DNA of 64,000 nt from Anaerohalosphaeraceae bacterium (lineage in GTDB: Bacteria; Planctomycetota; Phycisphaerae; Sedimentisphaerales; Anaerohalosphaeraceae), in contig DAOSUR010000008.1 of the NCBI GenBank assembly GCA_035378985.1, forward strand, positions 75,107 through 139,106, given 5' to 3'. Below are positions 17,210 through 25,617 of this stretch, one piece after another. The notes beneath the pieces are model-generated. The model was not told where the DNA came from, did no database searches, and saw nothing but the letters and a program-made list of their open reading frames with translations. The first letter of the stretch is position 1. Each line of letters begins with the position of its first letter. A program made the position numbers and the translations under genes.

Positions 17210-18034
17210 TCAGAGGGTCAGCCGACTGCCGGCCGGAAGAATCAGACAGGCGTGCGGGAAAGCATCCCGGAGAAGCCGGACAGCTTCTGGGCCGGTGCAA
17301 TGGAGGGGAATGATTTGCCGAACGCGGTGTCGGTGAAGGGCTTCGATGGTTTTTTCGATTCGGTTTGGGGAGGCATTCAGCAGATGCATGCCTCCGAGGA
17401 GGGTATGGATGGGCCTGCCGGCTGTAAGGCGGCTGATATAATCGAGAATATTCACCAGGCCGGAATGGGCACACCCGACGATGACGATAAGCCCCCGGTC
17501 TGATTCAAGCCAGAGGGCCTGATCGTCTTGAAGAAGGTCAGGGGTTCGACAGTCGGCATCCAGAAAAAAATCTCCGCCGACATCTTCGAAAGAATTGATT
17601 CGGGGGACGGGTCCGGTCAAAAAGATTTGCGGGACCGGACCGGCAGGCCGGTCGGTCCAAATGATGCGTCGGTTCTGCAGGGCACCTTTGGCGGCCTGAG
17701 GAATCCCGATGGATTTCACATGGTCGGGTTTGCGGCTGAATTTGGGCTTCAACGCCTCCGGATGCAGAAAAACACTTGCCTTTTCGGCTGCCGAAAGAAC
17801 AGCCGACAAACCGCCGGTATGGTCATAGTGGCCGTGGCTGAGAATGACTGCATCCGCCGAGGCAATATCAATCCCCATTTTGCAGGCATTTCGGAGAAGG
17901 GCATCCGTCTGGCCGGTATCAAAGAGAATGCGATGCCCTGCATGAGAAATCCAGACAGACAAACCATGTTCGGCAAGAAAACCTTCCGCAGCCGTGTCAT
18001 TCATCAAAACAGCTATTTGTGTATTCGGCCGCAT
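17210..18034 (-). CDS. MBL-fold metallohydrolase (dihydropterin synthase-like group)
   Basis: The 274-residue protein carries the metallo-beta-lactamase metal motif SHGHYDHTGG at about 66-75, preceded by ILFDTGQ. GCAHSGLVNIL, GGMHLLNA and the late IIPLHCTGP supply further metal ligands. This pattern is that of the archaeal/bacterial 7,8-dihydropterin-6-methyl-...-aminobenzene-phosphate synthase-related MBL proteins (COG1237), whose real substrate is usually unknown. It follows the ACT-domain gene by 23 bases and may be cotranscribed with it. The start (ATG 18034) has no clear ribosome site. Confidence 0.8.
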   Translation of the reverse strand: MRPNTQIAVLMNDTAAEGFLAEHGLSVWISHAGHRILFDTGQTDALLRNACKMGIDIASADAVILSHGHYDHTGGLSAVLSAAEKASVFLHPEALKPKFSRKPDHVKSIGIPQAAKGALQNRRIIWTDRPAGPVPQIFLTGPVPRINSFEDVGGDFFLDADCRTPDLLQDDQALWLESDRGLIVIVGCAHSGLVNILDYISRLTAGRPIHTLLGGMHLLNASPNRIEKTIEALHRHRVRQIIPLHCTGPEAVRLLRDAFPHACLILPAGSRLTL

Positions 18035-18057
18035 CTGTTTTTCATGAACAGTCCGGT

Positions 18058-18363
18058 TCAGACCCGGTGCATCATTTTGAAGATATTCTCGTGCTGGAGA
18101 GTGATGGTCAGGTCCATCTGACGGGCGATTTTGTTCAGCTGGGCCTGGAGTTTTTCCAGCTCGATGGTGGCCTCCGTGATATCGATGGCCATCGTCATTA
18201 CAAAGTAATCTTCCATAATCCGCTGGCTGACATCAATGATGTTGATATTGGCTTTGGCCATCGTATTGGCAATCCGGGCAATAATCCCGACTTTGTCCTT
18301 GCCGGTGACGGTGACGATGCAGATTTGTGAAACCTTCTTTTTTTCACTCTTTCGAGAGACCAT
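18058..18363 (-). CDS. ACT-domain regulatory protein (UPF0237 type)
   Basis: At 101 residues this is essentially one ACT-type domain: VTVTGKDKVGIIARIANTMA, then NINIIDVSQRIMEDYFVMTM and a second ligand-site half. Such proteins bind amino acids or other small ligands and regulate partners. A -10-like TATAAT at 18406-18401 (minus) with a weak -35 lies upstream, and AAGGG precedes the ATG. The nearest gene with an amino-acid role is the divergent DAHP synthase at 18523, but no direct link is shown. Confidence 0.82.
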   Translation of the reverse strand: MVSRKSEKKKVSQICIVTVTGKDKVGIIARIANTMAKANINIIDVSQRIMEDYFVMTMAIDITEATIELEKLQAQLNKIARQMDLTITLQHENIFKMMHRV

Positions 18364-18464
18364 ATCTTAAACCCTTATCAATTCCTGCTTTGTTCGGTCT
18401 ATTATAGTCAGTTTTGCCCGGACCGCCAGAAAAATGCCTTTTCGCAACCGCCGGAAGCGGGCTC

Positions 18465-18493
18465 TTGCCCTTTTTGCAGATTTGTGTTATACT
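18465..18493 (+). promoter_or_regulatory. Probable promoter of the DAHP synthase gene
   Basis: TTGCCC (18465-18470), 17 bases, then TATACT (18488-18493), about 30 bases before the chosen start. The -10 hexamer is the same as that of the orphan unit at 16484. Confidence 0.55.
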
Positions 18494-18522
18494 CTTTTCT
18501 TTTAAGAGAAACAATCGGACCT

Positions 18523-19560
18523 ATGGAATATACAGATAATCTCAATATACGGTGTTTTAAGCCGCTGATTACCCCCGGTCAGCTCAAAGAGGAAATCCCT
18601 CAGACAGAAGCCCAGGCGCATGTGGTAGCGGCATCCCGTCGGACCGTCGAAGCGATTTTAACACAACGAGACGGACGCCGGATTGTGATTACGGGGCCGT
18701 GCAGTCTGCACGATGTGGAGGCCTCTTTGGAGTATGCCCGCCGTCTTCGCCGGCTTCAGGATGAGGTAGCCGACAAACTGCTGCTGATTATGCGAACTTA
18801 CTTCGAAAAACCCCGCACCACGCTCGGCTGGAAGGGGATGCTCTACGATCCGCACCTGGACGGCTCGTATGATATTGAAAACGGCATCCGCCAATCGCGA
18901 CGGATTTTGTCGGAAATAACCTCGATGGGGCTGCCGGCGGCGACGGAATTTCTGGACCCGATTGTTCCGCAATATCTAGCCGAGTTCATCAGCTGGGCGG
19001 CCATCGGAGCCCGCACATCCGAATCGCAGATTCACCGGCAGATGGCCAGCGGTCTGTCGATGCCGATCGGCTTTAAGAACGCTACAGACGGCAACCTGGA
19101 AATCGCCCTGGATGCGATTCGTGCGGCGATGAGCGCCCATTCGTTCCTCGGAATTGACCGCAACGGGCAGGTGATTATCGCGGAAACCCGCGGGAACAAA
19201 TACGGACACCTCGTGATGCGGGGCGGCTCGAGCGGGCCGAATTACACGAGTGAATATGTCGCCTTTGCGGAGGTACTGCTCAGAAAAGCCCAGATTCCCA
19301 ACGGCATCATTATCGACTGCAGCCATGCCAACTCGCACAAAAACCACAAACGCCAGCGGGAAGCCCTCTTTGATATTGCCGACCAGATTCGCACGGGCAA
19401 TAAGAGCATTGCAGGTATCATGCTCGAAAGCTTCCTCAAGGAGGGAAAACAGAGCATCGGCGCCTCCGGCGGACTGAAATTCGGCGTTTCGCTTACGGAC
19501 AGCTGCATCAGCTGGGAGGAAACCGAAGAATTAATTAAATATTTCGCCGAAGCAATCTAA
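18523..19560 (+). CDS. aroF: 3-deoxy-7-phosphoheptulonate synthase, class I
   Basis: DAHP synthase condenses phosphoenolpyruvate and erythrose 4-phosphate, the first step to aromatic amino acids. The 345-residue protein shows the class I pattern: ITGPCSLHD with the metal cysteine, RTYFEKPRTTLGWKG, GLPAATEFLDP, WAAIGARTSESQIHRQMASGL, KNATDGN and DCSHANSHKNHKRQ. I start at MEYTDNLNIRC, as paralogues do; ribosome-site sequence is weak. The symbol stands for the family: which isozyme type (feedback by Phe, Tyr or Trp) cannot be told. Confidence 0.94.
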   Translation: MEYTDNLNIRCFKPLITPGQLKEEIPQTEAQAHVVAASRRTVEAILTQRDGRRIVITGPCSLHDVEASLEYARRLRRLQDEVADKLLLIMRTYFEKPRTTLGWKGMLYDPHLDGSYDIENGIRQSRRILSEITSMGLPAATEFLDPIVPQYLAEFISWAAIGARTSESQIHRQMASGLSMPIGFKNATDGNLEIALDAIRAAMSAHSFLGIDRNGQVIIAETRGNKYGHLVMRGGSSGPNYTSEYVAFAEVLLRKAQIPNGIIIDCSHANSHKNHKRQREALFDIADQIRTGNKSIAGIMLESFLKEGKQSIGASGGLKFGVSLTDSCISWEETEELIKYFAEAI

Positions 19561-19616
19561 TGGTTATCTAACCAATCTCCTATAAAGGACTTACAAAGCG
19601 AGAAATTTCTTGTTTT

Positions 19617-19668
19617 TTTCGAAAACTTTCGAAAAAGACTTGACTTTTTCGTTAATTTTCGATAGATT
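19617..19668 (+). promoter_or_regulatory. Promoter and candidate autoregulatory operators of the LacI-type gene
   Basis: TTGACT (19640-19645), 17 bases and TAGATT (19663-19668) lie just before the regulator's ATG. Immediately upstream are two perfect TTTCGAAA palindromes at 19617-19624 and 19627-19634, spaced exactly ten bases apart. A related half-site TTTTCGAT follows in the spacer. Such placement suits binding by the LacI-type protein itself; this is inferred. Confidence 0.5.
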
Positions 19669-19675
19669 GCCTATT

Positions 19676-20731
19676 ATGACACAGAAACGGGTCAATCAGA
19701 AAGATATCGCGGAGAAATTAAACATTTCTGTAGCGACCGTTTCGAAAGCCCTTCGCGGTGACTACTCCGACATCAACGAAGAAACCCGCCAGCGTGTCCT
19801 GAATATGGCCACCAAGCTGGGCTACGATACAGGCACTCACATCCGCCAGGCCATCGAAGAAGAAAGCAAACCCTGCATGGTTGGGGTGCTGATTCTGCGA
19901 AAACACCACGAGTGGCAGCATACGCACTATTTTGCCGGAATGAGCGAAAAGTGCGCCAAGATGAATGTGTCCCTCGTTGTGCACTATATTGAAGAGGAAG
20001 ACAGCCGACAGATTCTCTATCCGGAAAATCAGCCGCCGGCGATGCGGGACGGACAGATTCAGGGGCTGATTTTGGCCAATCACTGGCCGATGGATGTAGT
20101 TCGCACGCTGTCAGAAACCTTCCCGTGTGTGTCCATTCTTTACGATTACTCCCCCCTGCCGATTGACGTCATCAGCGTGGATGAGAATCAGGGGATTTCG
20201 ATGCTGATGGACCATCTGATTATGCACGGCCATACGCAAATCGGCTTTTTCGGCAACTGCGGTCAGGTGGTCTTTGCCAGAAATCGTTTTGCGATGTATG
20301 TCAACTCCCTATGCCGGCTGGGTCTGCCTTTTGTCCCCGAGAACGTCTGTCAACTGGGCCCCGGGACGCTCGAGGATAAAGAGCTGGACCTGAACGGACA
20401 ATTGGACCGAGTGCTCGAACGTGTGAAAAAGGGAGTTCGTGCGTGGGTTTGTGCCAATGACTGGGTGGGTTATTTGCTTTGCCGAGGACTGTTTGATCGG
20501 GGGCTTCGTGTTCCGGGGGATGTTTCGGTAGCGGGTTTCGACAACAGTGAAGACAACACGCTCGGATGCCCGCGATTGACCAGCATATCCGTCCCGGCGC
20601 TTCGGTTGGGGGCCGAATCGCTGCGGCGGCTGCTGAATCGCATCCGCTATCCGAAAAGTCCGCCCCTGAAGGTACTGCTGCCGGTGCAGTTTTTTGAGGC
20701 CCAGACCACCGGCCCGGTACCAAACCTGTAA
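19676..20731 (+). CDS. LacI-family transcriptional regulator
   Basis: Residues 5-50 form the LacI-type DNA-binding region: VNQKDIAEKLNISVATVSKALRG, followed by the hinge-like segment NEETRQRVLNMATKLGYD. The rest (about 60-345) is a periplasmic-binding-protein-like ligand domain, with DHLIMHGHTQIGFFGN, CANDWVGYLLCRGL and GDVSVAGFDNSEDN. I chose the ATG at 19676; an upstream in-frame ATG would place the leader across the promoter. A strong terminator follows, so it is monocistronic. Its ligand is probably a sugar; neighbours give no direct hint. Confidence 0.88.
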   Translation: MTQKRVNQKDIAEKLNISVATVSKALRGDYSDINEETRQRVLNMATKLGYDTGTHIRQAIEEESKPCMVGVLILRKHHEWQHTHYFAGMSEKCAKMNVSLVVHYIEEEDSRQILYPENQPPAMRDGQIQGLILANHWPMDVVRTLSETFPCVSILYDYSPLPIDVISVDENQGISMLMDHLIMHGHTQIGFFGNCGQVVFARNRFAMYVNSLCRLGLPFVPENVCQLGPGTLEDKELDLNGQLDRVLERVKKGVRAWVCANDWVGYLLCRGLFDRGLRVPGDVSVAGFDNSEDNTLGCPRLTSISVPALRLGAESLRRLLNRIRYPKSPPLKVLLPVQFFEAQTTGPVPNL

Positions 20732-20787
20732 GGGTTCCTGCGGGTGGGTGTGTGCGGGCCGGATGAACACGGCCTGCAAACGAAAAC

Positions 20788-20830
20788 AAAAAAACGCTCT
20801 GTTCCGGGGGGAGCGTTTTTTTGTTTTTTG
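20788..20830 (+). terminator. Terminator after the LacI-type gene
   Basis: AAAACGCTC and GAGCGTTTT flank an 11-base loop, followed by a long T run on plus. It lies about 60 bases after the regulator's stop. Confidence 0.85.
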
Positions 20831-20895
20831 TGTATCGATTATCCCTTCAATGCTTTCCCAATAAAATCTCTCCACGAACTGTTTCTGCAAAAATC

Positions 20896-20923
20896 TTGAC
20901 AGACCGATGTGAAGTGTTATCAT
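20896..20923 (+). promoter_or_regulatory. Promoter of the first PEP-CTERM gene
   Basis: TTGACA (20896-20901, perfect) and TATCAT (20918-20923) are 16 bases apart, leaving a leader of about 60 bases before the ATG at 20991. Confidence 0.6.
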
Positions 20924-20990
20924 AAATAGATACATCCGGAGGCAATCATTTGTTTTTATTCGAAGTCATCTTTTTTGAGGAGGAATCAAT

Positions 20991-21653
20991 ATGAGCAAAA
21001 CTTTTCTTTACTGCTTCATGGCAGCCGTATTATGGGCAGGAATCTGTTCCGAATCTGCAAAAGCGGCGGTTACAGCCGTTGTGGCACCTGGTGAAGATAT
21101 TGTCCTTTATTCCTATGACCACATGGAAGAGGTCACCGGTGTACGGATTCATAACCCCGTCACCACTGCGTTCGGTTTCCGGGTGGAGATTGAAGGGGTA
21201 ACCGCCGGCGCTGCACCGGTTGAGCCGGGTTTTCAGCTGATAGACGAAACCCTTGCTCTGCGGCTTTCCGTTCAGAACGAGATGACCGGCGAGCGGCTTC
21301 GGGAATTGCCGGCAAGAGCCAAGGCGAGGATTCGGCTCGGCTATGACCGCAGCCGGATTCGAGCCAAGGGACTGCGCCCGCAAAATCTGACCCTGATGCG
21401 GCTGGTTCGCAAAGACCAAGCCCGGCGAATGTGGAGGTCCTGCGGCAGGGTCCTGAGCCGAAAAGCAATTACAGCCATTCGCCGGATGGGTTCCCCCGTC
21501 TTTGAACTGGGTTATTACGGCAACGATGCGGCCAATGAATACGTTTGGGCGGTCATGGACGTGCCGGGGACGTATGCACTGGGGATTCCGGAGCCGGCAT
21601 CGCTGCTGCTGGCGGCGGGCGGAGCCGGACTGCTTGCGATTCGACGGCGGTAA
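20991..21653 (+). CDS. Secreted PEP-CTERM protein of unknown function
   Basis: The 220-residue protein has a signal peptide (MSKTFLYCFMAAVLWAGIC, cut near AKAAV) and a C-terminal PEP-CTERM sorting tail: IPEPASLLLAAGG, a short hydrophobic segment and the basic end IRRR. The middle is all-beta in character with many Arg residues late on and matches no family I recognise. PEP-CTERM proteins are processed by an exosortase and placed on the surface or in the matrix; no exosortase is in the window. GAGGAGG seven bases before the ATG and its own promoter support the start. Confidence 0.8.
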   Translation: MSKTFLYCFMAAVLWAGICSESAKAAVTAVVAPGEDIVLYSYDHMEEVTGVRIHNPVTTAFGFRVEIEGVTAGAAPVEPGFQLIDETLALRLSVQNEMTGERLRELPARAKARIRLGYDRSRIRAKGLRPQNLTLMRLVRKDQARRMWRSCGRVLSRKAITAIRRMGSPVFELGYYGNDAANEYVWAVMDVPGTYALGIPEPASLLLAAGGAGLLAIRRR

Positions 21654-21682
21654 CAGGTTGAAACTTTACCTCCAATAATTGA

Positions 21683-22945
21683 ATGAACAAACGCCTGCGC
21701 AGGATGCAAAAGAGCGCGGCGTATGGATTGATTGTATGCGCTGCGCTGCTTTGGCTTCGGCCCAGAGAAAGAAACTATACACTTCTGGCCGATACCGGCG
21801 GCTCAATTCAAAAAGCAGTTTGCAGCGTCAACAGCGCGCGGCGCGCTCTGCTGGCTAATGCACAGCTGACTAATCATATCATCAATCACCTTCCGGCATA
21901 CACGGAGGTGATTTTGGCGGTGAATGACCCGTCGGCTTTTCGGGTGGCGTATGACCCGTTCCCGGGGCGCGTGAAGTTTTTCACAGTTCCCGCCGACACA
22001 GAAATGACGATATGGCCGCAGGACCCCTTTTTGGTACTTTGTCATCCGTCCGGACGAAAAAGACTGCTCCTGTCGGCGATGTTCGAACGAGCAGACGACC
22101 TTCGGGTTGCACAATTGCTGGAGGAATATCTCGGCTGGCCCGTCCGCCGGAGCCGCTTTATCTTTGAAGGGGGAAACATCGTTTCGGATGAAGAGTTCGT
22201 CTATATCGGCAGCGATACAATTGTGCTGAACGCCGCACAACGCAATCAAAGTGCCGCTCGGACGGTTCGGCAATTTGAGAACGAGCTCGGTCGGCGGATT
22301 TGGGTGGTCGGTCCCAGCCCGCAGCCGATTGGACATCTGGATATGATGCTGGCTCCGCTGGGAGCAAAACGGATCATCCTGGCGGACCCCAACTGGGGAG
22401 CAAAACTGGCGCAGCAGCAGCTGGAGCAATCTGCTCAGGAAGTATCGGACTTCGAAGAACGGTGCAGACATATGTTTTTGGGGGATGAACGTACCACAGT
22501 TTTGTATGAGCGGCAGGAACGGAAGACAGAGCCGCCTGACACCCAAGGGCTCACTCAGGAAGCTATTCAGCACTGTAGGGCAATTGCCCCTGTGCTGGAC
22601 CGAATTGCCGAGGAGTTTGTCCGCAAGGGGTTTGAAGTCATCCGAATCCCTTACTTGTCTGTTCCCCGCAACACCCCCTCTACCGAGTCAGCATCAGAAG
22701 CAAATGAAACAGCCCCCTGTATTCGCTATCCGGAAATCACCTACACCAATGTCCTTCAGGAAACAGGGCCGGAAGGCCGCCGGGTTTACCTGCCTTTGTA
22801 CGGGTGGGCTGGTTTCGACCAAACCGCCGCCGGCGTTTGGGAAAAGGCGGGCTTCCAAGTCATTGGAATTGACGGCTTTGCCCTCAGTGCCATGTACGGC
22901 GGTTCCCTTCGGTGCTGCACAAAAGTGCTCGAACGTTCGTATTGA
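21683..22945 (+). CDS. Membrane-anchored agmatine-deiminase-like protein
   Basis: The 420-residue protein has one N-terminal hydrophobic segment (about 13-25) and a body of the guanidino-group modifying (penta-beta/alpha propeller) fold. Signature points are WPQDPFLV, FEGGNIVSD, GHLDMML and the late GIDGFALSAMYGGSLRCCTKV, which aligns with the agmatine deiminase catalytic end GGGxIHCxT. Family members hydrolyse guanidino groups of arginine-like substrates, so the product could be an exported deiminase or amidinotransferase relative. The His before the catalytic Cys is replaced (RC rather than HC). It follows the PEP-CTERM gene by 29 bases; the ribosome site is weak and an ATG seven codons later is an alternative. 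Confidence 0.65.
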   Translation: MNKRLRRMQKSAAYGLIVCAALLWLRPRERNYTLLADTGGSIQKAVCSVNSARRALLANAQLTNHIINHLPAYTEVILAVNDPSAFRVAYDPFPGRVKFFTVPADTEMTIWPQDPFLVLCHPSGRKRLLLSAMFERADDLRVAQLLEEYLGWPVRRSRFIFEGGNIVSDEEFVYIGSDTIVLNAAQRNQSAARTVRQFENELGRRIWVVGPSPQPIGHLDMMLAPLGAKRIILADPNWGAKLAQQQLEQSAQEVSDFEERCRHMFLGDERTTVLYERQERKTEPPDTQGLTQEAIQHCRAIAPVLDRIAEEFVRKGFEVIRIPYLSVPRNTPSTESASEANETAPCIRYPEITYTNVLQETGPEGRRVYLPLYGWAGFDQTAAGVWEKAGFQVIGIDGFALSAMYGGSLRCCTKVLERSY

Positions 22946-23040
22946 CGGTATTCGTCTTTCTCCTTTCCCAAAAGGCACTTGATTTTCAGGCCCGACTGGC
23001 CGATATAGATATGGAGTTTTTTTGATTCTGGAGATTTTGG

Positions 23041-23742
23041 ATGACAGAATACAGTAAATTGCCTGCCGAAGAGCCGTGGCGAATCTTTCGGATTATGGCC
23101 GAGTTCGTCGAAGGATTCGAGGAGCTGGCCAATATCGGACCTGCGGTATCTATTTTTGGTTCCGCCCGTGAGGAACGGGGAAGCCGCTTCTACAACATGG
23201 CTGAAGAAACCGCTTATTTAATCGGCAAGGCGGGATTTGCCGTCATTACGGGCGGAGGCGGCGGGATTATGGAGGCGGCCAACAAAGGAGCCCGGCGGGC
23301 GGGGGTAAAAAGCATCGGGCTGAATATCGAACTGCCGCACGAGCAGATTCCCAACCAATATCAGAATCTGTCGCTGCACTTCCGCTATTTCTTCTGCCGC
23401 AAAGTGATGTTCCTCAAATATGCACACGGATTTGTGGTGATGCCGGGCGGATTCGGCACAATGGATGAATATTTTGAGGCCCTCGTGCTGATTCAGACGC
23501 TCAAACAGGCCTATTTTCCGGTGATTTGCATGGGCAGTGAGTTCTGGGGCGGTCTGGTGGAGTGGCTGACGGAAGTCATGCAGAAAAAGCACCACTTTAT
23601 TGACCCGGAAGACCTGAAGGTTTTTACGATCTGCGACGACCCGCAGAAAGCAGCGGATATTATTCGCGACTTTCACTTGTCCAACGGCCGCGGAGGCATT
23701 AAACAGCCGCCGGGAATCCGCAAATGGACAGACGGGCAGTAA
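23041..23742 (+). CDS. LOG-family Rossmann-fold protein (TIGR00730)
   Basis: The 233-residue product shows the two LOG signatures: VITGGGGGIMEAANKGA and MPGGFGTMDEYFE (the PGGxGTxxE motif). Once annotated as lysine decarboxylases, family members are nucleoside 5'-monophosphate phosphoribohydrolases that release a base (in plants, active cytokinin). The true bacterial substrate is generally unknown. GGAGATTT precedes the ATG by about four to eight bases. It is convergent with the radical SAM gene 37 bases away. Confidence 0.88.
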   Translation: MTEYSKLPAEEPWRIFRIMAEFVEGFEELANIGPAVSIFGSAREERGSRFYNMAEETAYLIGKAGFAVITGGGGGIMEAANKGARRAGVKSIGLNIELPHEQIPNQYQNLSLHFRYFFCRKVMFLKYAHGFVVMPGGFGTMDEYFEALVLIQTLKQAYFPVICMGSEFWGGLVEWLTEVMQKKHHFIDPEDLKVFTICDDPQKAADIIRDFHLSNGRGGIKQPPGIRKWTDGQ

Positions 23743-23779
23743 ATAGCACACGTCTCACAGATTTTTACTTCGTTCCTTT

Positions 23780-25564
23780 TCAAACCTGAAGGGCCTGGCG
23801 GTAGTGTTTGAGCAGGTAGGATTCTTCCGGGCCGCCCAGATGGGCCCAGGGCAGCAGCTGTCCGGGCTGAAAAGAACGCTGGGCCTCCTGATGAACATCC
23901 AGACCGTGTGCAGCGAAGGCATTCTGCCAGCGCTGGAAATCAAACGTTTCATCCCACAGGTCAAACTTGGCCCCCTGCCGCCAGGCGGTCTCGATAACAT
24001 CGGCCAATCGCCGGCCGCCGCGCCCCATCGCCGCCTCGAGGATGCTTCGTTCGATGGTGTGATATTTGATTTGAACAGTGCCGGCCCGCAGCTGCTGTTT
24101 GCGCTCCAGCAGCAGACGGCGGGCCTGCTGAAAATAGTCAATCGGCTTCTGCCCGAGCCACTGAAACGGCGTGTGAGGTTTGGGAACCAGCCAGCTGACC
24201 GAGGCGGTCACGGAGGCAGGCCGGCCGGCAACCTGTCGGCGGAGCTGAGCCACGGCATTGCATAAATCCACAATTTGAAGGATATCGGCCTCGGTTTCGC
24301 CGGGAAAACCGACCATAAAGTAAAGTTTGACACTCTGGAAGCCCGCCTCATAAGCGGCCTGAACACCGGCAAAAAGGTCGGCATCCGAAATGGGCTTGTT
24401 GATGACCTGCCGCAAGTGCTCAGAGGCGGCTTCGACGGCAATGGTCAGGCCGCTTTTGCGAACGGACGTCATCAGTTTGGGCAGAAGCCGCAGCTGCTGC
24501 TGAACCCGCAGACTGGGAATCGAAATGCCCACGCGAAGCGGGCCAAAATACGCCGTCAGCCGCTCGACAAGCTCCTCGAGCCAGGGGTACTCACCGGTGG
24601 ACAAACTCAAAAGCCCGATGGTGTCGTGGCCGGTGTTCCAGTACTGCTTTCGGGCCAGTTCGACAATCCGTCCGACGGAACGATACCGCACAGGACGCCG
24701 GCAGAAACTCGCCTGACAAAACCGGCACCGGCCCGGACAGCCCCGCATAATCTCCAGCGTGATTCGGTCATGAACGGTCTGCACAAACGGCACAATGGGG
24801 GCTTCCGGTACCGGGGCGTTTTCAAAATCATCGAGGGCGGCATCGTGAATGCGCAGGGGAATGTCCGGATGTGCAGCCCGCAGCACAGAAAGACGCCTAT
24901 CATCGTACTCCCACTCATACAGAGAAGGGACATAGACAAACGGCAGGATGCGGGCCGCCTGCAGGAGAAACTCGCTTTTGGAAACCCCCTGCTGTCTGCT
25001 TTTCCGATACAATTCCAGCAATTGAACCACGGCCTCTTCGCCCTGGCCGAGCACAAACAAATCGACGAAGGGAGCGATCGGCTCAGCGCAGTTAGCGGCC
25101 TGACCGCCCGCAATGACGAGCGGATCTTGTGGGCGGCGGTGTTCCGAACGAACCGCCAGCCCCGCCAAATCCAGCAGATTGAGCAGATTGGTATAACACA
25201 GCTCGTTGGTCAGACTGAACCCGATTATATCGAAACTGTCGGCAGTCAGTCGGGATTCGAGAGAAAACAGCGGGATATGCTCGTTTCGCATCCGCTCTTC
25301 GGCATCCAGCCAGGGGGCAAAAATGCGCTCCGCCGAAGCCCACGGCAGCCGATTGATGACCTCGTACAAAATCGCCAAACCGGTGTGGCTCATGGCAATT
25401 TCATAAATATCGGGAAAACACAGGCCCACTCGGACCTCGACGGAAGCCGGGTCTTTGCAGATTTGATTGATTTCACCGCCGATGTATCGGGCGGGTTTGC
25501 GCACAAAGGGCAGGAGCCGTCGGCTGACTTGTTCCTTTACAGATTGTATGGGCCGTTCTATCAT
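23780..25564 (-). CDS. B12-binding-like radical SAM protein (TIGR03960 family)
   Basis: The 594-residue protein has an N-terminal region resembling a cobalamin-binding fold (about 30-200, with VGLCFPDIYEIAMSHTG and FDIIGFSLTNELCYTN) and a radical SAM core around 270-480. The cluster motif CPGRCRFC gives the C-x3-C-x2-C spacing. A further GFPGETEADI and VSWLVPKPHTPFQW match the family. Family members are usually followed by a TIGR03936 protein (sometimes fused); none is seen here. The substrate is unknown. The start at 25564 is divergent from apbE with only 53 bases between. Confidence 0.85.
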   Translation of the reverse strand: MIERPIQSVKEQVSRRLLPFVRKPARYIGGEINQICKDPASVEVRVGLCFPDIYEIAMSHTGLAILYEVINRLPWASAERIFAPWLDAEERMRNEHIPLFSLESRLTADSFDIIGFSLTNELCYTNLLNLLDLAGLAVRSEHRRPQDPLVIAGGQAANCAEPIAPFVDLFVLGQGEEAVVQLLELYRKSRQQGVSKSEFLLQAARILPFVYVPSLYEWEYDDRRLSVLRAAHPDIPLRIHDAALDDFENAPVPEAPIVPFVQTVHDRITLEIMRGCPGRCRFCQASFCRRPVRYRSVGRIVELARKQYWNTGHDTIGLLSLSTGEYPWLEELVERLTAYFGPLRVGISIPSLRVQQQLRLLPKLMTSVRKSGLTIAVEAASEHLRQVINKPISDADLFAGVQAAYEAGFQSVKLYFMVGFPGETEADILQIVDLCNAVAQLRRQVAGRPASVTASVSWLVPKPHTPFQWLGQKPIDYFQQARRLLLERKQQLRAGTVQIKYHTIERSILEAAMGRGGRRLADVIETAWRQGAKFDLWDETFDFQRWQNAFAAHGLDVHQEAQRSFQPGQLLPWAHLGGPEESYLLKHYRQALQV

Positions 25565-25617
25565 AGCGGGCGGCTATTATACACAATTTCGACCTTTTTT
25601 GAATCGATTTGCCGCTA

